The notes: generated from the sequence alone by a model not told the origin. A stretch of 64,000 bases of DNA from Candidatus Rhodoferax mariagerensis (GCA_016719055.1 JADKAW010000002.1:292882-356881), one strand, 5' to 3'; numbered from the stretch's first letter, positions 39,963-49,354 are shown. Made by a program: numbers and translations.

Positions 39963-40949
39963 ATGAGCAAAAAGCCCGTTCGCGTTGCAGTTACTGGCGC
40001 AGCCGGTCAAATTGGTTACGCCATCTTGTTTCGTATCGCCTCGGGCGAAATGTTGGGCAAGGATCAGCCAGTGGTGTTGAGCCTGCTAGAAGTGCCGGTC
40101 GAAAAAGCGCAGCAAGCATTGCAAGGCGTGATGATGGAACTGCAGGATTGCGCTTTTCCATTGCTGGTAGGAATGGAAGCGCACAGCGACCCGATGACAG
40201 CATTTAAAGATGTCGATTACGCCATGCTGATCGGCTCTCGCCCGCGCGGCCCAGGCATGGAGCGCGCAGAGCTGTTGGCCGTGAATGCTGAAATTTTTAC
40301 CGCGCAGGGCAAAGCCCTGAACGCCGTGGCCAGCCGTAGTGTCAAAGTGCTGGTGGTGGGCAACCCGGCCAACACTAACGCCTACATCGCCATGAAGAGC
40401 GCGCCAGACCTTCCGCGGAAGAATTTCACCGCCATGCTGCGTCTCGATCACAACCGTGCGCTAAGCCAACTTGCTTCCAAAACCGGCAAGGCTGTGGCAG
40501 ACATTGAAAAAATGGCGGTTTGGGGCAACCACTCGCCAACCATGTACGCTGACTATCGCTTTGCCACCATCGGTGGCGAAAGCGTCAAGGACATGATCAA
40601 CGACCAGGACTGGAATGCCAACACGTTCTTGCCAACCGTTGGCAAACGCGGTGCAGCGATCATTGCGGCCCGCGGTGTGTCGTCAGCGGCATCTGCTGCC
40701 AACGCTGCCATCGACCACATGCACGACTGGGCACTGGGCACCAACGGTAAATGGGTCACCATGGGTATTGCATCTGACGGCCAGTATGGCATTCCAAAAG
40801 ACACCGTTTTTGGGTTTGCAGTGACCTGTGCGAACGGCGAGTACAAACTGGTTGAAGGGCTGCCGATTGACGCGTTCAGCCAGGAATGCATCAACAAAAC
40901 ATTGAAAGAATTGCAAGACGAACAAGCCGGCGTTGCACACCTGCTGTAA
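39963..40949 (+). CDS. mdh: malate dehydrogenase
   Basis: NAD-dependent oxidation of malate to oxaloacetate. The 328-residue protein begins with the nucleotide motif VTGAAGQIGYAILFRI. It has the substrate arginines in SRPRGPGMER and the catalytic His in VWGNHSPTMYADY. It belongs to the type 2 group common in Burkholderiales. The ATG follows GGAGTCTTCATC. It is divergent from the GntR-family gene; the citrate-lyase-like gene usual after mdh in relatives is only a remnant here. Confidence 0.97.
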   Translation: MSKKPVRVAVTGAAGQIGYAILFRIASGEMLGKDQPVVLSLLEVPVEKAQQALQGVMMELQDCAFPLLVGMEAHSDPMTAFKDVDYAMLIGSRPRGPGMERAELLAVNAEIFTAQGKALNAVASRSVKVLVVGNPANTNAYIAMKSAPDLPRKNFTAMLRLDHNRALSQLASKTGKAVADIEKMAVWGNHSPTMYADYRFATIGGESVKDMINDQDWNANTFLPTVGKRGAAIIAARGVSSAASAANAAIDHMHDWALGTNGKWVTMGIASDGQYGIPKDTVFGFAVTCANGEYKLVEGLPIDAFSQECINKTLKELQDEQAGVAHLL

Positions 40950-40972
40950 ATCGTTGATGCAAAGACGGGTCT

Positions 40973-41292
40973 GTGGCTCATCCGCGCAGTTTTTTTTTTG
41001 GTGCTGCAGTGGCAGCACCCTTGCCGGTTTGCGATCATTTTTGTGGCATTGAGTCGGAGATGGTTAAGAGCCCGGCACTGCAGGTTGAGCTAGCTCAAGA
41101 GTTTGCCACTTGCGTTTTTGGTGTCACCCTTGACTGCGAAGACGGAGCTTCGGTCGGGGCCGGGGTTGATCATGCTTTTATGGTTACAGTCCTGCTACAT
41201 GGGTACCCCTGTCGTTGGGTGGCAAATTGCATGACCGCGCGAGATTTCGTTCTTACTGGAACGTGCTGGAGATCGCCCATCAAACAGCGTGA
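40973..41292 (+). pseudogene. remnant of a CitE-like (HpcH/HpaI) aldolase gene
   Basis: The first frame (GTG at 40973) reads like the N-terminus of a citrate-lyase-beta-type aldolase: PLPVCDHFCGIE, KSPALQVELAQEF and the hallmark VTLDCEDGA, stopping its similarity near 41215. In another frame, 41227-41292 reads LHDRARFRSYWNVLEIAHQT and a TGA, which is the C-terminus of the same family. The middle, about 200 residues, is missing. So an internal deletion fused the two ends out of frame. A run of ten T near the start may also have slipped. In relatives I believe an intact copy often sits between mdh and acnB. Confidence 0.8.
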
Positions 41293-41369
41293 CTTCATCA
41301 TGACGATCCCGCGCAAGCCTTTTTTGTCTCTTGAGAATTGATTAAATCACCAATATGAGGCCCGCATTT

Positions 41370-42014
41370 ATGAAACAAACTATTGGGCAGGTAACCTATA
41401 CCCTAGGGTCACGCGGGTTGACAACCGTGGCTGTAGCGCTCTTCGCTTACTGCCTGGTCGTCACTGAAAGCGTGATGGCAGCCGAAGCTGTGAAAAAAGT
41501 CGATAAACCCGCCGTAAAAAAGCCAGCAACCAGTCGCAAAGAGCTAAAAAGCAAGGCCACCCAATTGGCGGCAGGCGTGGCGGCGGCTGAGCAAGCATTG
41601 ACACCAGATGAACTGGTGATTGCCAAAAAGGTTGAAATTGGAGAATTTGCTTGCGAGTTGGGTGTGAAGGTCAGCATCAAAGCCGATCTGCGTCTTCCAG
41701 GTTATTTCGATCTGGAAGAAAAGAAGTTGAAGTTCAGGATGTCGCCGGTGGTCACGAGCACTGGCGCTATTCGGCTGCAGGATGAGCGCGCAGGTGCCGT
41801 TTGGATCCAACTGGCCAACAAGTCGATGCTGATGAGCCAGAAGCAGGGGTCCAGACTTGCAGACAATTGCATGAGTCCGGCGCAGATGGCGGTTGCACAG
41901 GCCATGGAAAATAACCCGCCGGCCAGCTTGCTTGAACCACTGCCGGTTGCCAATAAGGTGGTTGCAACGATGCCCGCGCCCACTGGATCTGCAGCGGCCT
42001 CACCTGCTCAGTGA
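41370..42014 (+). CDS. exported hypothetical protein between mdh and acnB
   Basis: A 214-residue protein of unknown function. An N-terminal hydrophobic stretch (about 18-37) ends near VMAAEA and looks like a signal peptide. A Lys/Ala-rich segment follows, then a compact region (GEFACELGVKVSIKADLRLP, GYFDLEEKKLKF, GAIRLQDERAGAVWIQL) and an Ala/Pro-rich tail. Two cysteines may pair. ATG at 41370 has GAGG upstream; ATG at 41355 is the alternative. It lies 51 bases before acnB. I recognise no named domain. Confidence 0.7.
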   Translation: MKQTIGQVTYTLGSRGLTTVAVALFAYCLVVTESVMAAEAVKKVDKPAVKKPATSRKELKSKATQLAAGVAAAEQALTPDELVIAKKVEIGEFACELGVKVSIKADLRLPGYFDLEEKKLKFRMSPVVTSTGAIRLQDERAGAVWIQLANKSMLMSQKQGSRLADNCMSPAQMAVAQAMENNPPASLLEPLPVANKVVATMPAPTGSAAASPAQ

Positions 42015-42065
42015 CTTTACTTTATAGTTTTTCTCATCGTTTTTTGATCAATAAAGGAGTTTTTT

Positions 42066-44663
42066 ATGTTGCAAGCCTATCGCGCCCACGTCGCTGAGCG
42101 CGCCGCCCTCGGCATTCCCGCGCTGCCACTGTCCGCCCAGGAAACGGCGGAATTGATCGATCTGCTGAAAACACCCCCTCAGGGCGAGGAAAAATTTCTG
42201 GTCGAATTGATTACCCATCGCGTTCCCGCCGGTGTGGATGACGCGGCAAAGGTCAAGGCAAGTTACCTGGCGGCTGTTGCCCACGGAAAAGAAGTATGTT
42301 CCTTGATCAGCCGTGACAAGGCCGCGGAACTGCTGGGGACCATGCTGGGTGGTTACAACCTGACGCCGTTGATTGATTTGCTTGATGACGCTGCTGTCGC
42401 TGGCGTGGCTGCTGATGCCCTGAAAAAAACTCTGTTGATGTTCGACCAGTTTCATGACGTCAAGGAAAAGGCTGACAAGGGCAATACACACGCCAAAGCG
42501 GTTCTTCAAAGCTGGGCTGATGCAGAGTGGTTCACCAGTCGCCCCGAAGTGCCAATGAGTATCACGCTGACCGTGCTCAAGGTCACCGGGGAAACCAACA
42601 CTGACGATTTGTCGCCGGCACCTGATGCCTGGAGCCGCCCGGATATTCCATTGCATGCTCTGGCGATGTTGAAAAATAAGCGCGACGGCATCACCCCCGA
42701 AGATGATGGCAAACGTGGTCCGGTCAAGTTCATCGAAGACCTGCGCGCCCGTGGCAACCTGGTGGCCTATGTTGGCGATGTGGTTGGCACCGGTTCCAGC
42801 CGCAAATCTGCCACCAACAGCGTGTTGTGGTTTACTGGGGAAGATATTCCCTTTGTGCCCAACAAGCGATTTGGCGGTGTCTGCCTCGGCTCCAAGATTG
42901 CCCCGATTTTCTACAATACCATGGAAGACGCGGGTGCGCTACCGATTGAACTTGACGTCAGTCAGATGAACATGGGAGACACCATTGAACTCCGTCCCTA
43001 TGAAGGCACTGCTTTAAAAGATGGCAAAGTGGTTGCCAGCTTCACGCTCAAGAGTGAGGTGCTGTTTGATGAAGTGCGTGCTGGCGGTCGCATACCGTTG
43101 ATCATCGGTCGCGGTTTGACCTCCAAGGCGCGTGAAGCGCTTGGGCTACCCGTGTCCACATTGTTCCGCTTGCCGCAGAACCCCAAGGCCACTGGCAAAG
43201 GGTTCACGTTGGCACAAAAAATGGTTGGTCGTGCCTGCGGTTTGCCAGAAGGTCAGGGCGTGTTGCCGGGAACCTATTGCGAACCCAAGATGACCAGCGT
43301 TGGCTCACAAGACACCACTGGCCCAATGACACGCGACGAGTTGAAAGACCTCGCTTGCCTGGGCTTCAGTGCTGATCTTGTAATGCAGTCCTTCTGCCAC
43401 ACTGCGGCTTACCCCAAGCCGGTAGACGTGAAAATGCACCATGAACTGCCCGAATTCATCAGCAACCGTGGCGGTATTCCGTTGCGTCCGGGTGACGGCA
43501 TCATTCACAGCTGGCTCAATCGCATGTTGCTGCCTGACACTGTAGGTACGGGTGGTGACAGCCATACCCGCTTTCCGATCGGTATCAGCTTCCCGGCGGG
43601 TTCGGGTCTGGTGGCCTTCGGTGCCGCTACTGGCGTGATGCCATTGGACATGCCTGAGAGTGTGCTGGTGCGTTTCAAGGGCCAAATGCAGCCGGGAATT
43701 ACTTTGCGTGATCTAGTCAATGCGATTCCGCTGTATGCGATCAAGTCAGGTGAGCTGACGGTGGCCAAGCAAGGTAAGAAAAATGTCTTTTCTGGTCGTA
43801 TTCTTGAGATTGAGGGCTTGCCTGACCTGAAAGTTGAGCAGGCATTTGAGCTCAGCGACGCATCTGCCGAGCGCAGCGCCGCGGGCTGTACCGTTCATCT
43901 GAACAAAGAGCCGATCATCGAGTATCTCAACAGCAACATCGTGATGCTCAAGTGGATGATTGCAAATGGTTATTCGGATGTGCGCACCATCAAGCGCCGC
44001 ATCAAGGCCATGGAAACCTGGCTGGCGAACCCGAGATTGCTCAAGGCCGATGCCGATGCGCAGTACGCTAGCGTGATCGAAATTAACTTGGCCGACATTC
44101 ATGAGCCGATTTTGGCTTGTCCGAATGATCCGGACGACGTCAAAACACTGGCTGAAGTGGCCGGTGTCAAGATTGACGAAGTTTTCATCGGCTCGTGCAT
44201 GACCAACATCGGTCATTTCCGCGCCGCCTCCAAGTTGTTGGAAAACAAGCGTGACATTCCGGTCAAACTTTGGATGGCACCACCCACCAAGATGGACGCC
44301 AAGCAACTCAGTGATGAAGGCCACTATGGCGTGCTCGGCTCCGCTGGCGCTCGCATGGAAATGCCGGGCTGCAGCTTGTGCATGGGCAACCAAGCGCAGG
44401 TGAAAGAAGGTGCCACCGTGCTGTCAACCTCAACCCGAAATTTCCCGAACCGGCTTGGCAAGAACAGCAATGTTTATCTCGGCAGTGCTGAGTTGGCGGC
44501 GATTTGCTCCAAGTTGGGTCGGATTCCGACCAAAGCGGAGTACCTGGCTGACATGGGTGTGTTGACAACTGCCAGCAGCAAGATTTACCAGTACCTCAAC
44601 TTTGACAAAGTCAAAGACTACACCGACGCTGCGGATTCCGTCACGGAAAGCGCTACTGCCTGA
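42066..44663 (+). CDS. acnB: aconitate hydratase B (bifunctional with 2-methylisocitrate dehydratase)
   Basis: Isomerises citrate to isocitrate with a 4Fe-4S cluster. The 865-residue protein has the AcnB layout: N-terminal HEAT-like domain (about 1-160), swivel domain (TNTDDLSPAPDAW, GSSRKSATNSV), then catalytic domains with GTGGDSHTRFP, EVFIGSCMTNIGHF-like (VFIGSCMTNIGHF) and GCSLCMGNQ cluster cysteines. AAAGGAG precedes the ATG. A terminator follows. The family usual length is about 860. Confidence 0.97.
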   Translation: MLQAYRAHVAERAALGIPALPLSAQETAELIDLLKTPPQGEEKFLVELITHRVPAGVDDAAKVKASYLAAVAHGKEVCSLISRDKAAELLGTMLGGYNLTPLIDLLDDAAVAGVAADALKKTLLMFDQFHDVKEKADKGNTHAKAVLQSWADAEWFTSRPEVPMSITLTVLKVTGETNTDDLSPAPDAWSRPDIPLHALAMLKNKRDGITPEDDGKRGPVKFIEDLRARGNLVAYVGDVVGTGSSRKSATNSVLWFTGEDIPFVPNKRFGGVCLGSKIAPIFYNTMEDAGALPIELDVSQMNMGDTIELRPYEGTALKDGKVVASFTLKSEVLFDEVRAGGRIPLIIGRGLTSKAREALGLPVSTLFRLPQNPKATGKGFTLAQKMVGRACGLPEGQGVLPGTYCEPKMTSVGSQDTTGPMTRDELKDLACLGFSADLVMQSFCHTAAYPKPVDVKMHHELPEFISNRGGIPLRPGDGIIHSWLNRMLLPDTVGTGGDSHTRFPIGISFPAGSGLVAFGAATGVMPLDMPESVLVRFKGQMQPGITLRDLVNAIPLYAIKSGELTVAKQGKKNVFSGRILEIEGLPDLKVEQAFELSDASAERSAAGCTVHLNKEPIIEYLNSNIVMLKWMIANGYSDVRTIKRRIKAMETWLANPRLLKADADAQYASVIEINLADIHEPILACPNDPDDVKTLAEVAGVKIDEVFIGSCMTNIGHFRAASKLLENKRDIPVKLWMAPPTKMDAKQLSDEGHYGVLGSAGARMEMPGCSLCMGNQAQVKEGATVLSTSTRNFPNRLGKNSNVYLGSAELAAICSKLGRIPTKAEYLADMGVLTTASSKIYQYLNFDKVKDYTDAADSVTESATA

Positions 44664-44715
44664 TCGACCTGAGATTGGCTTGCCGCTGACTCTTTAAAGT
44701 CAGCAGGCTGAGTTG

Positions 44716-44757
44716 AACGCCTCGTGATTTGTTTCATGGGGCGTTTTTGTTTGTTTT
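44716..44757 (+). terminator. intrinsic terminator after acnB
   Basis: AACGCCTCGTGA pairs with TCATGGGGCGTT (12 bp with two G-T pairs) around a six-base loop and is followed by a T-rich tract (TTTGTTTGTTTT). It is 53 bases past the acnB stop. Confidence 0.8.
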
Positions 44758-44869
44758 GGGGAGTGCGTTTGGGATTGTGGGCTGGACGGTTAGACTCCAG
44801 TATTACCAATTCGTCATTTTTATGTCATTTATTTGTCATGAATGAGGCGGCAAACGAAGGAGTGAATCT

Positions 44870-45517
44870 GTGTTTTTTGGCAAGCTTCTACCGCGTGACG
44901 ACAATTTCTTTGCAATGTTCGATCAACATGCGCAGCACATCGTGGTAGCCGCACACGCCTTCTCCAAATTAGTGGCCAATTACAGCGATCAGGAATTGCG
45001 AGCCAAGTACCACCGCGAGGTAGATCACGCCGAGGGTGCAGCAGACCGTGTGACGCATGAAGTCAACAAGGCGATCCACAAAACCTTCGTCACGCCGATC
45101 GACCGAGAACAAATTCACAGCCTGATCAACACCATGGACGACGTGGCAGACCTGATCCAGGACTCAGCGGAAACCATGGCCTTGTACGACGTACATCACA
45201 TGACTGATGAAATCAGTCGGCTGACAGATTTGAGTGTCAAGTGTTGTGAGCGTGTGCGCGATGCAGTGGGTTTGCTCGGAAAAATCGCTGATCACACAAC
45301 GGCCGAGGCGGCCCTGAAGACCTGTGACGAAATTGACAAACTTGAAAGTGATGCTGACCGTGTCATGCGCGGTGCCATGAGTAAACTGTTCCGTGAGGAG
45401 CCAGATGTCCGTGAAGTCATCAAGCTCAAAGCCATTTACGAGTTGCTCGAAACCATTACGGATAAGTGTGAGGATGTGGCAAATTTGATCGAGGGTATCA
45501 TCCTCGAAAACTCCTGA
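44870..45517 (+). CDS. DUF47 / PhoU-like protein partner of the Pit transporter
   Basis: A 215-residue all-helical cytoplasmic protein of the DUF47 family, related to PhoU. It has the repeated acidic motifs EVDHAEGAADRVTHEV and CDEIDKLESDADRVMR that bind metal in relatives, and the family ending EDVANLIEGIILE. GTG at 44870 has AAGGAG a few bases upstream. It precedes the phosphate transporter gene by 18 bases, the standard DUF47-Pit arrangement, and probably regulates that transporter. Confidence 0.92.
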   Translation: MFFGKLLPRDDNFFAMFDQHAQHIVVAAHAFSKLVANYSDQELRAKYHREVDHAEGAADRVTHEVNKAIHKTFVTPIDREQIHSLINTMDDVADLIQDSAETMALYDVHHMTDEISRLTDLSVKCCERVRDAVGLLGKIADHTTAEAALKTCDEIDKLESDADRVMRGAMSKLFREEPDVREVIKLKAIYELLETITDKCEDVANLIEGIILENS

Positions 45518-45535
45518 CCAACTCAGGCTCGCAAG

Positions 45536-46552
45536 ATGGAAACTGTTCAGACAGCGTTATGGGTGGTCGTTTTACTTGTCGCGCTGGCCTTATTGTTTGA
45601 CTTCATGAACGGTTTTCATGATGCTGCAAATTCAATTGCGACCGTTGTTTCTACTGGAGTGCTAAAACCAGGGCAAGCAGTTTTGTTTGCTGCCTTTTTC
45701 AATGTTGTGGCCATTTTTGTATTTCATCTGAGTGTTGCCACAACAGTTGGAAAAGGTATTGTGATGTCGGGCGTTGTGGACGTTTATGTGGTTTTTGGCG
45801 CGTTGATTGGTGCCATTAGCTGGAATTTCATTACTTGGTATTACGGCATTCCAAGCAGTTCCTCACATGCGCTGATCGGCGGTATTGTTGGTGCAGCGAT
45901 TGCCAAAGCAGGTGTTGGTGCCCTGCTGTCAAGCGGTATTTTTAAAACCATCGTGTTCATTTTTGTGTCGCCTTTGTTGGGTTTTTTGCTCGGTTCATTG
46001 ATGATGGTCGCCGTCGCCTGGATTTTTCGAGGTTTTCGACCACTTAAGGTAGATAAATGGTTTCGCAGGTTGCAGTTGGTGTCAGCGGGTGCCTACAGCC
46101 TTGGCCATGGCGGCAACGATTCGCAAAAGACAATTGGCATCATATGGATGTTGCTCATTGCCACCGGGTACGCCACTTCGACGGCTGCGTCACCACCCAC
46201 TTGGGTCATCGTCTGCTGCTATGCTGCCATTGGCATGGGCACCATGTTCGGCGGCTGGCGCATTGTTAAAACCATGGGACAGAAAATCACGAAACTAAAA
46301 CCAGTAGGCGGATTTTGTGCTGAAACTGGCGGCGCCTTGACGCTATTTCTCGCCACGGCGCTCGGCATTCCTGTTTCAACCACACACACCATCACTGGCG
46401 CAATTGTTGGAGTTGGATCAGTCAAGCGGGCCAGCGCTGTACGCTGGGGTGTTGCGGGCAATATCATTTGGGCCTGGATTTTGACCATTCCCGCCAGCGC
46501 TTTTGTCGCCGCGGTGGCTTACTGGTTTGCACTGCAAATATTCAACGTCTGA
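45536..46552 (+). CDS. low-affinity inorganic phosphate transporter (Pit family)
   Basis: A 338-residue inner-membrane cation/phosphate symporter with about ten helices. The two Pit signatures are visible: GFHDAANSIATVV (residues about 23-35) and the second-half GGNDSQKTIG, plus the related SSSHALIGGIVG and STTHTITGAIVG repeats. It is in an operon with the DUF47 gene and convergent with the acetyltransferase gene, the stops being adjacent. Confidence 0.93.
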   Translation: METVQTALWVVVLLVALALLFDFMNGFHDAANSIATVVSTGVLKPGQAVLFAAFFNVVAIFVFHLSVATTVGKGIVMSGVVDVYVVFGALIGAISWNFITWYYGIPSSSSHALIGGIVGAAIAKAGVGALLSSGIFKTIVFIFVSPLLGFLLGSLMMVAVAWIFRGFRPLKVDKWFRRLQLVSAGAYSLGHGGNDSQKTIGIIWMLLIATGYATSTAASPPTWVIVCCYAAIGMGTMFGGWRIVKTMGQKITKLKPVGGFCAETGGALTLFLATALGIPVSTTHTITGAIVGVGSVKRASAVRWGVAGNIIWAWILTIPASAFVAAVAYWFALQIFNV

Positions 46553-47074
46553 TCACTTGGGGATTGTTGCGGCACCGTCACCAATCATCTTATCCATCAG
46601 CACAACATCGAGCCACCGATCAAATTTCCAGCCACATGACTTCAGCACGCCGACCTCGTCAAAGCCCAGGCTACGGTGCAGGCCAATCGACGCGAGGTTG
46701 CTTGAGTCTCCAATCACAGCAATCAGTTTTCTGACGCCAACGCTTCTAGCCCGGCTGGTCAGCTCCGCCAGCAGTGGACGACCTAGCCCGGCGTGCAAAG
46801 CGGCAGGGGCCAGATAAATGGAATCTTCGGCAGAGTAGCGGTAGGCGGGGCGTGGCTTGAACCAATTGCAATACGCAAAGCCCAGGATTTGGCTGCTACT
46901 TGCGGCCACCAGATAAGGCAAGCCCTTTGCGAGTACATCGTTGCGTCGTTGGTCCATCTCGGCTTGGGTGGGTGGATCAACTTCAAACGTGCCGGTACCG
47001 TCGCGTACATGGTGTGCATAAATGTCGGTAATTTGTGCAATGTCATCAGCTTGGCTGGGTCGAATAATAGTCAT
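46553..47074 (-). CDS. GNAT N-acetyltransferase, phosphinothricin-acetyltransferase-like
   Basis: A 173-residue cytoplasmic acetyltransferase. The start IRPSQADDIAQITDIYAHHV, the NWFKPRPAYRYSAEDSIYL segment, the acetyl-CoA loop (HAGLGRPLL) and GLHRSLGFDEVGVLKSCGWKF match the Pat/MddA-type subgroup acting on phosphinothricin, methionine sulfoximine or similar amino acids. The true substrate is not decided by sequence. It is convergent with the Pit gene and divergent from rpsP. Confidence 0.88.
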   Translation of the reverse strand: MTIIRPSQADDIAQITDIYAHHVRDGTGTFEVDPPTQAEMDQRRNDVLAKGLPYLVAASSSQILGFAYCNWFKPRPAYRYSAEDSIYLAPAALHAGLGRPLLAELTSRARSVGVRKLIAVIGDSSNLASIGLHRSLGFDEVGVLKSCGWKFDRWLDVVLMDKMIGDGAATIPK

Positions 47075-47205
47075 GGTCGGTGTCGCGGCTACAATGTTGG
47101 GTTGTCTGGCGTGTCGCTGACCAGGTGGTCAAGTCGCGTGTCTCAAGCGCCAGGCTAAGTGCCAATTTTCGTGGAAATAAACTCCCACTTCCCAAAGGAT
47201 TAATT

Positions 47206-47457
47206 ATGGTCGTCATTCGACTCGCCCGTGGCGGTGCAAAAGCACGCCCGTTTTTCAATATTGTTGTTGCCGACAAACGCACTCGCCGTGATGGCCGTTT
47301 TATCGAACGTATTGGGTTTTACAACCCAATCGCAACCGCCAACGAAGAAAGCATCCGTATTGCCCAGGATCGCCTGACCTATTGGCGTGGCGTTGGCGCA
47401 CAAGCGTCGCCGACAGTGGAGCGTCTGGTCAACCAAGCTGCCAAAAAAGCAGCCTGA
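47206..47457 (+). CDS. rpsP: 30S ribosomal protein S16
   Basis: Small-subunit ribosomal protein of 83 residues. It begins MVVIRLARGGAKARPFFNIV and carries the DRLTYWRGVGAQ helix. ATG at 47206 has AAAGGA upstream. First gene of the conserved rpsP-rimM-trmD-rplS operon. Confidence 0.97.
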   Translation: MVVIRLARGGAKARPFFNIVVADKRTRRDGRFIERIGFYNPIATANEESIRIAQDRLTYWRGVGAQASPTVERLVNQAAKKAA

Positions 47458-47462
47458 TCCCG

Positions 47463-48032
47463 ATGTCCTTGCTGCCCGGCCTGGAGGCTGCCGAAATGCC
47501 GGCAGACGCCATTGAAGTCGGGCGCATCGCAGATGCCTGGGGCATCAAAGGGTGGTTCAAAGTATTGCCCTATAGCGGCGACCCAGAGGCGCTTTTTTCT
47601 TCCAAGCGATGGTTTCTGTTGCCAGCAGAAAAAGGCGCCAAGACATTCGCTGGCGTTGGCAAACTAACCATCAAAGAATCAAAAAACCATTCAGATACGG
47701 TGGTCGCGTGCGCGCATGATGTCAACGACCGAACTGCGGCTGACAGCCTGCGGGGAGCGCGGGTATTCATCTCGCGCGCGAGTTTTCCAACGGCGCAAAA
47801 AGACGAGTTTTATTGGGTTGACTTGATCGGGCTTGACGTTGTCAACCGCGAAGGCCTGGGTTTGGGCCAGGTGCGTGATTTGTTATCCACCGGTCCCCAG
47901 ACCGTGCTGGTGATCGATCACCTGGTTGACGGAAAACTCCAAGAACGGATGATCCCTTTTGTTTCGGTGTATGTCGATGATGTTGATTTGAATCTGCGGC
48001 GAATTTTGGTGGACTGGCAACCCGATTTTTAA
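47463..48032 (+). CDS. rimM: 16S rRNA processing protein RimM
   Basis: Ribosome maturation factor for the 30S head, binding S19. The 189 residues have the N-terminal RimM domain (EVGRIADAWGIKGWFKV) and the PRC-barrel (FYWVDLIGLDVVN, LLSTGPQTVLVI, MIPFVSVYV). It starts five bases after rpsP and precedes trmD by ten. Confidence 0.95.
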   Translation: MSLLPGLEAAEMPADAIEVGRIADAWGIKGWFKVLPYSGDPEALFSSKRWFLLPAEKGAKTFAGVGKLTIKESKNHSDTVVACAHDVNDRTAADSLRGARVFISRASFPTAQKDEFYWVDLIGLDVVNREGLGLGQVRDLLSTGPQTVLVIDHLVDGKLQERMIPFVSVYVDDVDLNLRRILVDWQPDF

Positions 48033-48042
48033 GTGTCACGTC

Positions 48043-48786
48043 ATGCAATTTGATGTTGTCACGCTGTTTCCCGAGTTGTTTGCGCCGTTCCTGACCACCG
48101 GTATTACCCGGCGCGCTTTTGAGTCCGGTCAGGTTCGGGTCAAATTCAGCAATCCGCGTGATTTTGCGACTGGCAATTACCGTCGGGTAGATGACCGGCC
48201 TTTTGGTGGTGGCCCCGGTATGGTCATGATGACTGAGCCACTGGAGCAGTGCTTAGTGGCGATTCGGGCGCAACGGACAGACTTGGCACCGGTGGTTTTG
48301 TTCTCACCTGCTGGCCAGGCGCTGAACCATCACGTGGTCACCCAGTGGGCTGCCAGCGAGGGTGCCGTGCTGATTTGTGGCCGCTACGAGGGTATTGACC
48401 AGCGCTTTATCGACGCGCACGTGACTGAGCAAATCAGCCTGGGTGATTTTGTGCTGTCAGGCGGTGAAATCGCAGCCATGGCGCTGCTTGATGCGGTGGC
48501 CCGTTTGCAGCCAGGCGTGCTCAATGATGCCGACAGCCATGCACAGGACAGTTTTAACCCGGCGCTTGACGGATTGCTGGATTGCCCCCATTACACCCGC
48601 CCTGAAAGCTGGCAGGGCAGGGAGGTTCCAGCGGTGCTGCTGTCGGGCCACCATCTGCGCATTGAACGTTGGCGGCGTGACCAACGTCTGGCTTTGACCG
48701 CCCGATTACGCCCTGAACTGATCGAGGCGGCCCGCAGCAATGGCAACCTGACCCAACTCGATGAGGCTTATTTGTCCACGCTATAA
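48043..48786 (+). CDS. trmD: tRNA (guanine37-N1)-methyltransferase
   Basis: Methylates G37 of tRNAs using S-adenosylmethionine. The 247-residue SPOUT-fold enzyme has FDVVTLFPELF, DDRPFGGGPGMVMM, the knot region LICGRYEGIDQRFI and LGDFVLSGGE. It ends in the usual positively charged domain. A perfect TATAAT overlaps its stop codon and could be part of an internal promoter for rplS. Confidence 0.97.
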   Translation: MQFDVVTLFPELFAPFLTTGITRRAFESGQVRVKFSNPRDFATGNYRRVDDRPFGGGPGMVMMTEPLEQCLVAIRAQRTDLAPVVLFSPAGQALNHHVVTQWAASEGAVLICGRYEGIDQRFIDAHVTEQISLGDFVLSGGEIAAMALLDAVARLQPGVLNDADSHAQDSFNPALDGLLDCPHYTRPESWQGREVPAVLLSGHHLRIERWRRDQRLALTARLRPELIEAARSNGNLTQLDEAYLSTL

Positions 48787-48815
48787 TGGCGGGTTAACCG
48801 ATCCTCTGTAAAACC

Positions 48816-48838
48816 GCTTTGGTGCCTGGTACCAAAGC
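48816..48838 (+). promoter_or_regulatory. leader hairpin before rplS
   Basis: GCTTTGGT, loop GCCTGGT, ACCAAAGC: a perfect 8-bp hairpin in the 100-base trmD-rplS gap, 48 bases upstream of the rplS start. No T tract follows. It could be a processing or autoregulatory leader structure. Confidence 0.5.
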
Positions 48839-48886
48839 ACGCGTCAATTCTGGTGCTGGTGTTTGCAAGATCATTCGAGGCTATTT

Positions 48887-49264
48887 ATGAATCTGATTCA
48901 AACCCTTGAGCAAGAAGAAATTGCTCGTTTAAACAAAGCGATCCCCGATTTCGGACCTGGCGATACGGTCATCGTCAGTCTGAATGTCGTTGAAGGCACT
49001 CGCAAGCGTCTACAAGCCTACGAAGGCGTTGTGATTGCCAAGCGCAATCGTGGCCTCAACAGCGGGTTTACCGTTCGCAAAATCTCCAGTGGTGAAGGTG
49101 TCGAGCGCACGTTCCAAACCTACAGCCCGCTGATTGCCAGTATTGAAGTCAAGCGCCGCGGCGACGTAAGACGTGCCAAACTGTATTTCCTGCGCGACCG
49201 CAGCGGCAAGTCGGCACGTATCAAAGAAAAACTGCCCGCGCGCAAGGTGGCTGTCGCAGCTTAA
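48887..49264 (+). CDS. rplS: 50S ribosomal protein L19
   Basis: Large-subunit protein at the subunit interface. 125 residues, with MNLIQTLEQEEIARL, GDTVIVSLNVVEGTRKR, the hallmark AYEGVVIAKRNRGLNSGFTV and RRGDVRRAKLYFLRDR. ATG at 48887 is the family start. Last gene of the operon, followed by a terminator. Confidence 0.97.
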   Translation: MNLIQTLEQEEIARLNKAIPDFGPGDTVIVSLNVVEGTRKRLQAYEGVVIAKRNRGLNSGFTVRKISSGEGVERTFQTYSPLIASIEVKRRGDVRRAKLYFLRDRSGKSARIKEKLPARKVAVAA

Positions 49265-49283
49265 AGTGTCAGTCCTGAAAAAT

Positions 49284-49314
49284 CCGCCTTCTGGACGCAG
49301 AGGCGGTTTTTTTT
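49284..49314 (+). terminator. intrinsic terminator after rplS
   Basis: CCGCCT pairs with AGGCGG around an 11-base loop, followed by eight T, 19 bases past the rplS stop. Confidence 0.88.
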
Positions 49315-49354
49315 CGTCCGGGGTTTGTCAATTTTTTCTGACCGGGTCATACCA

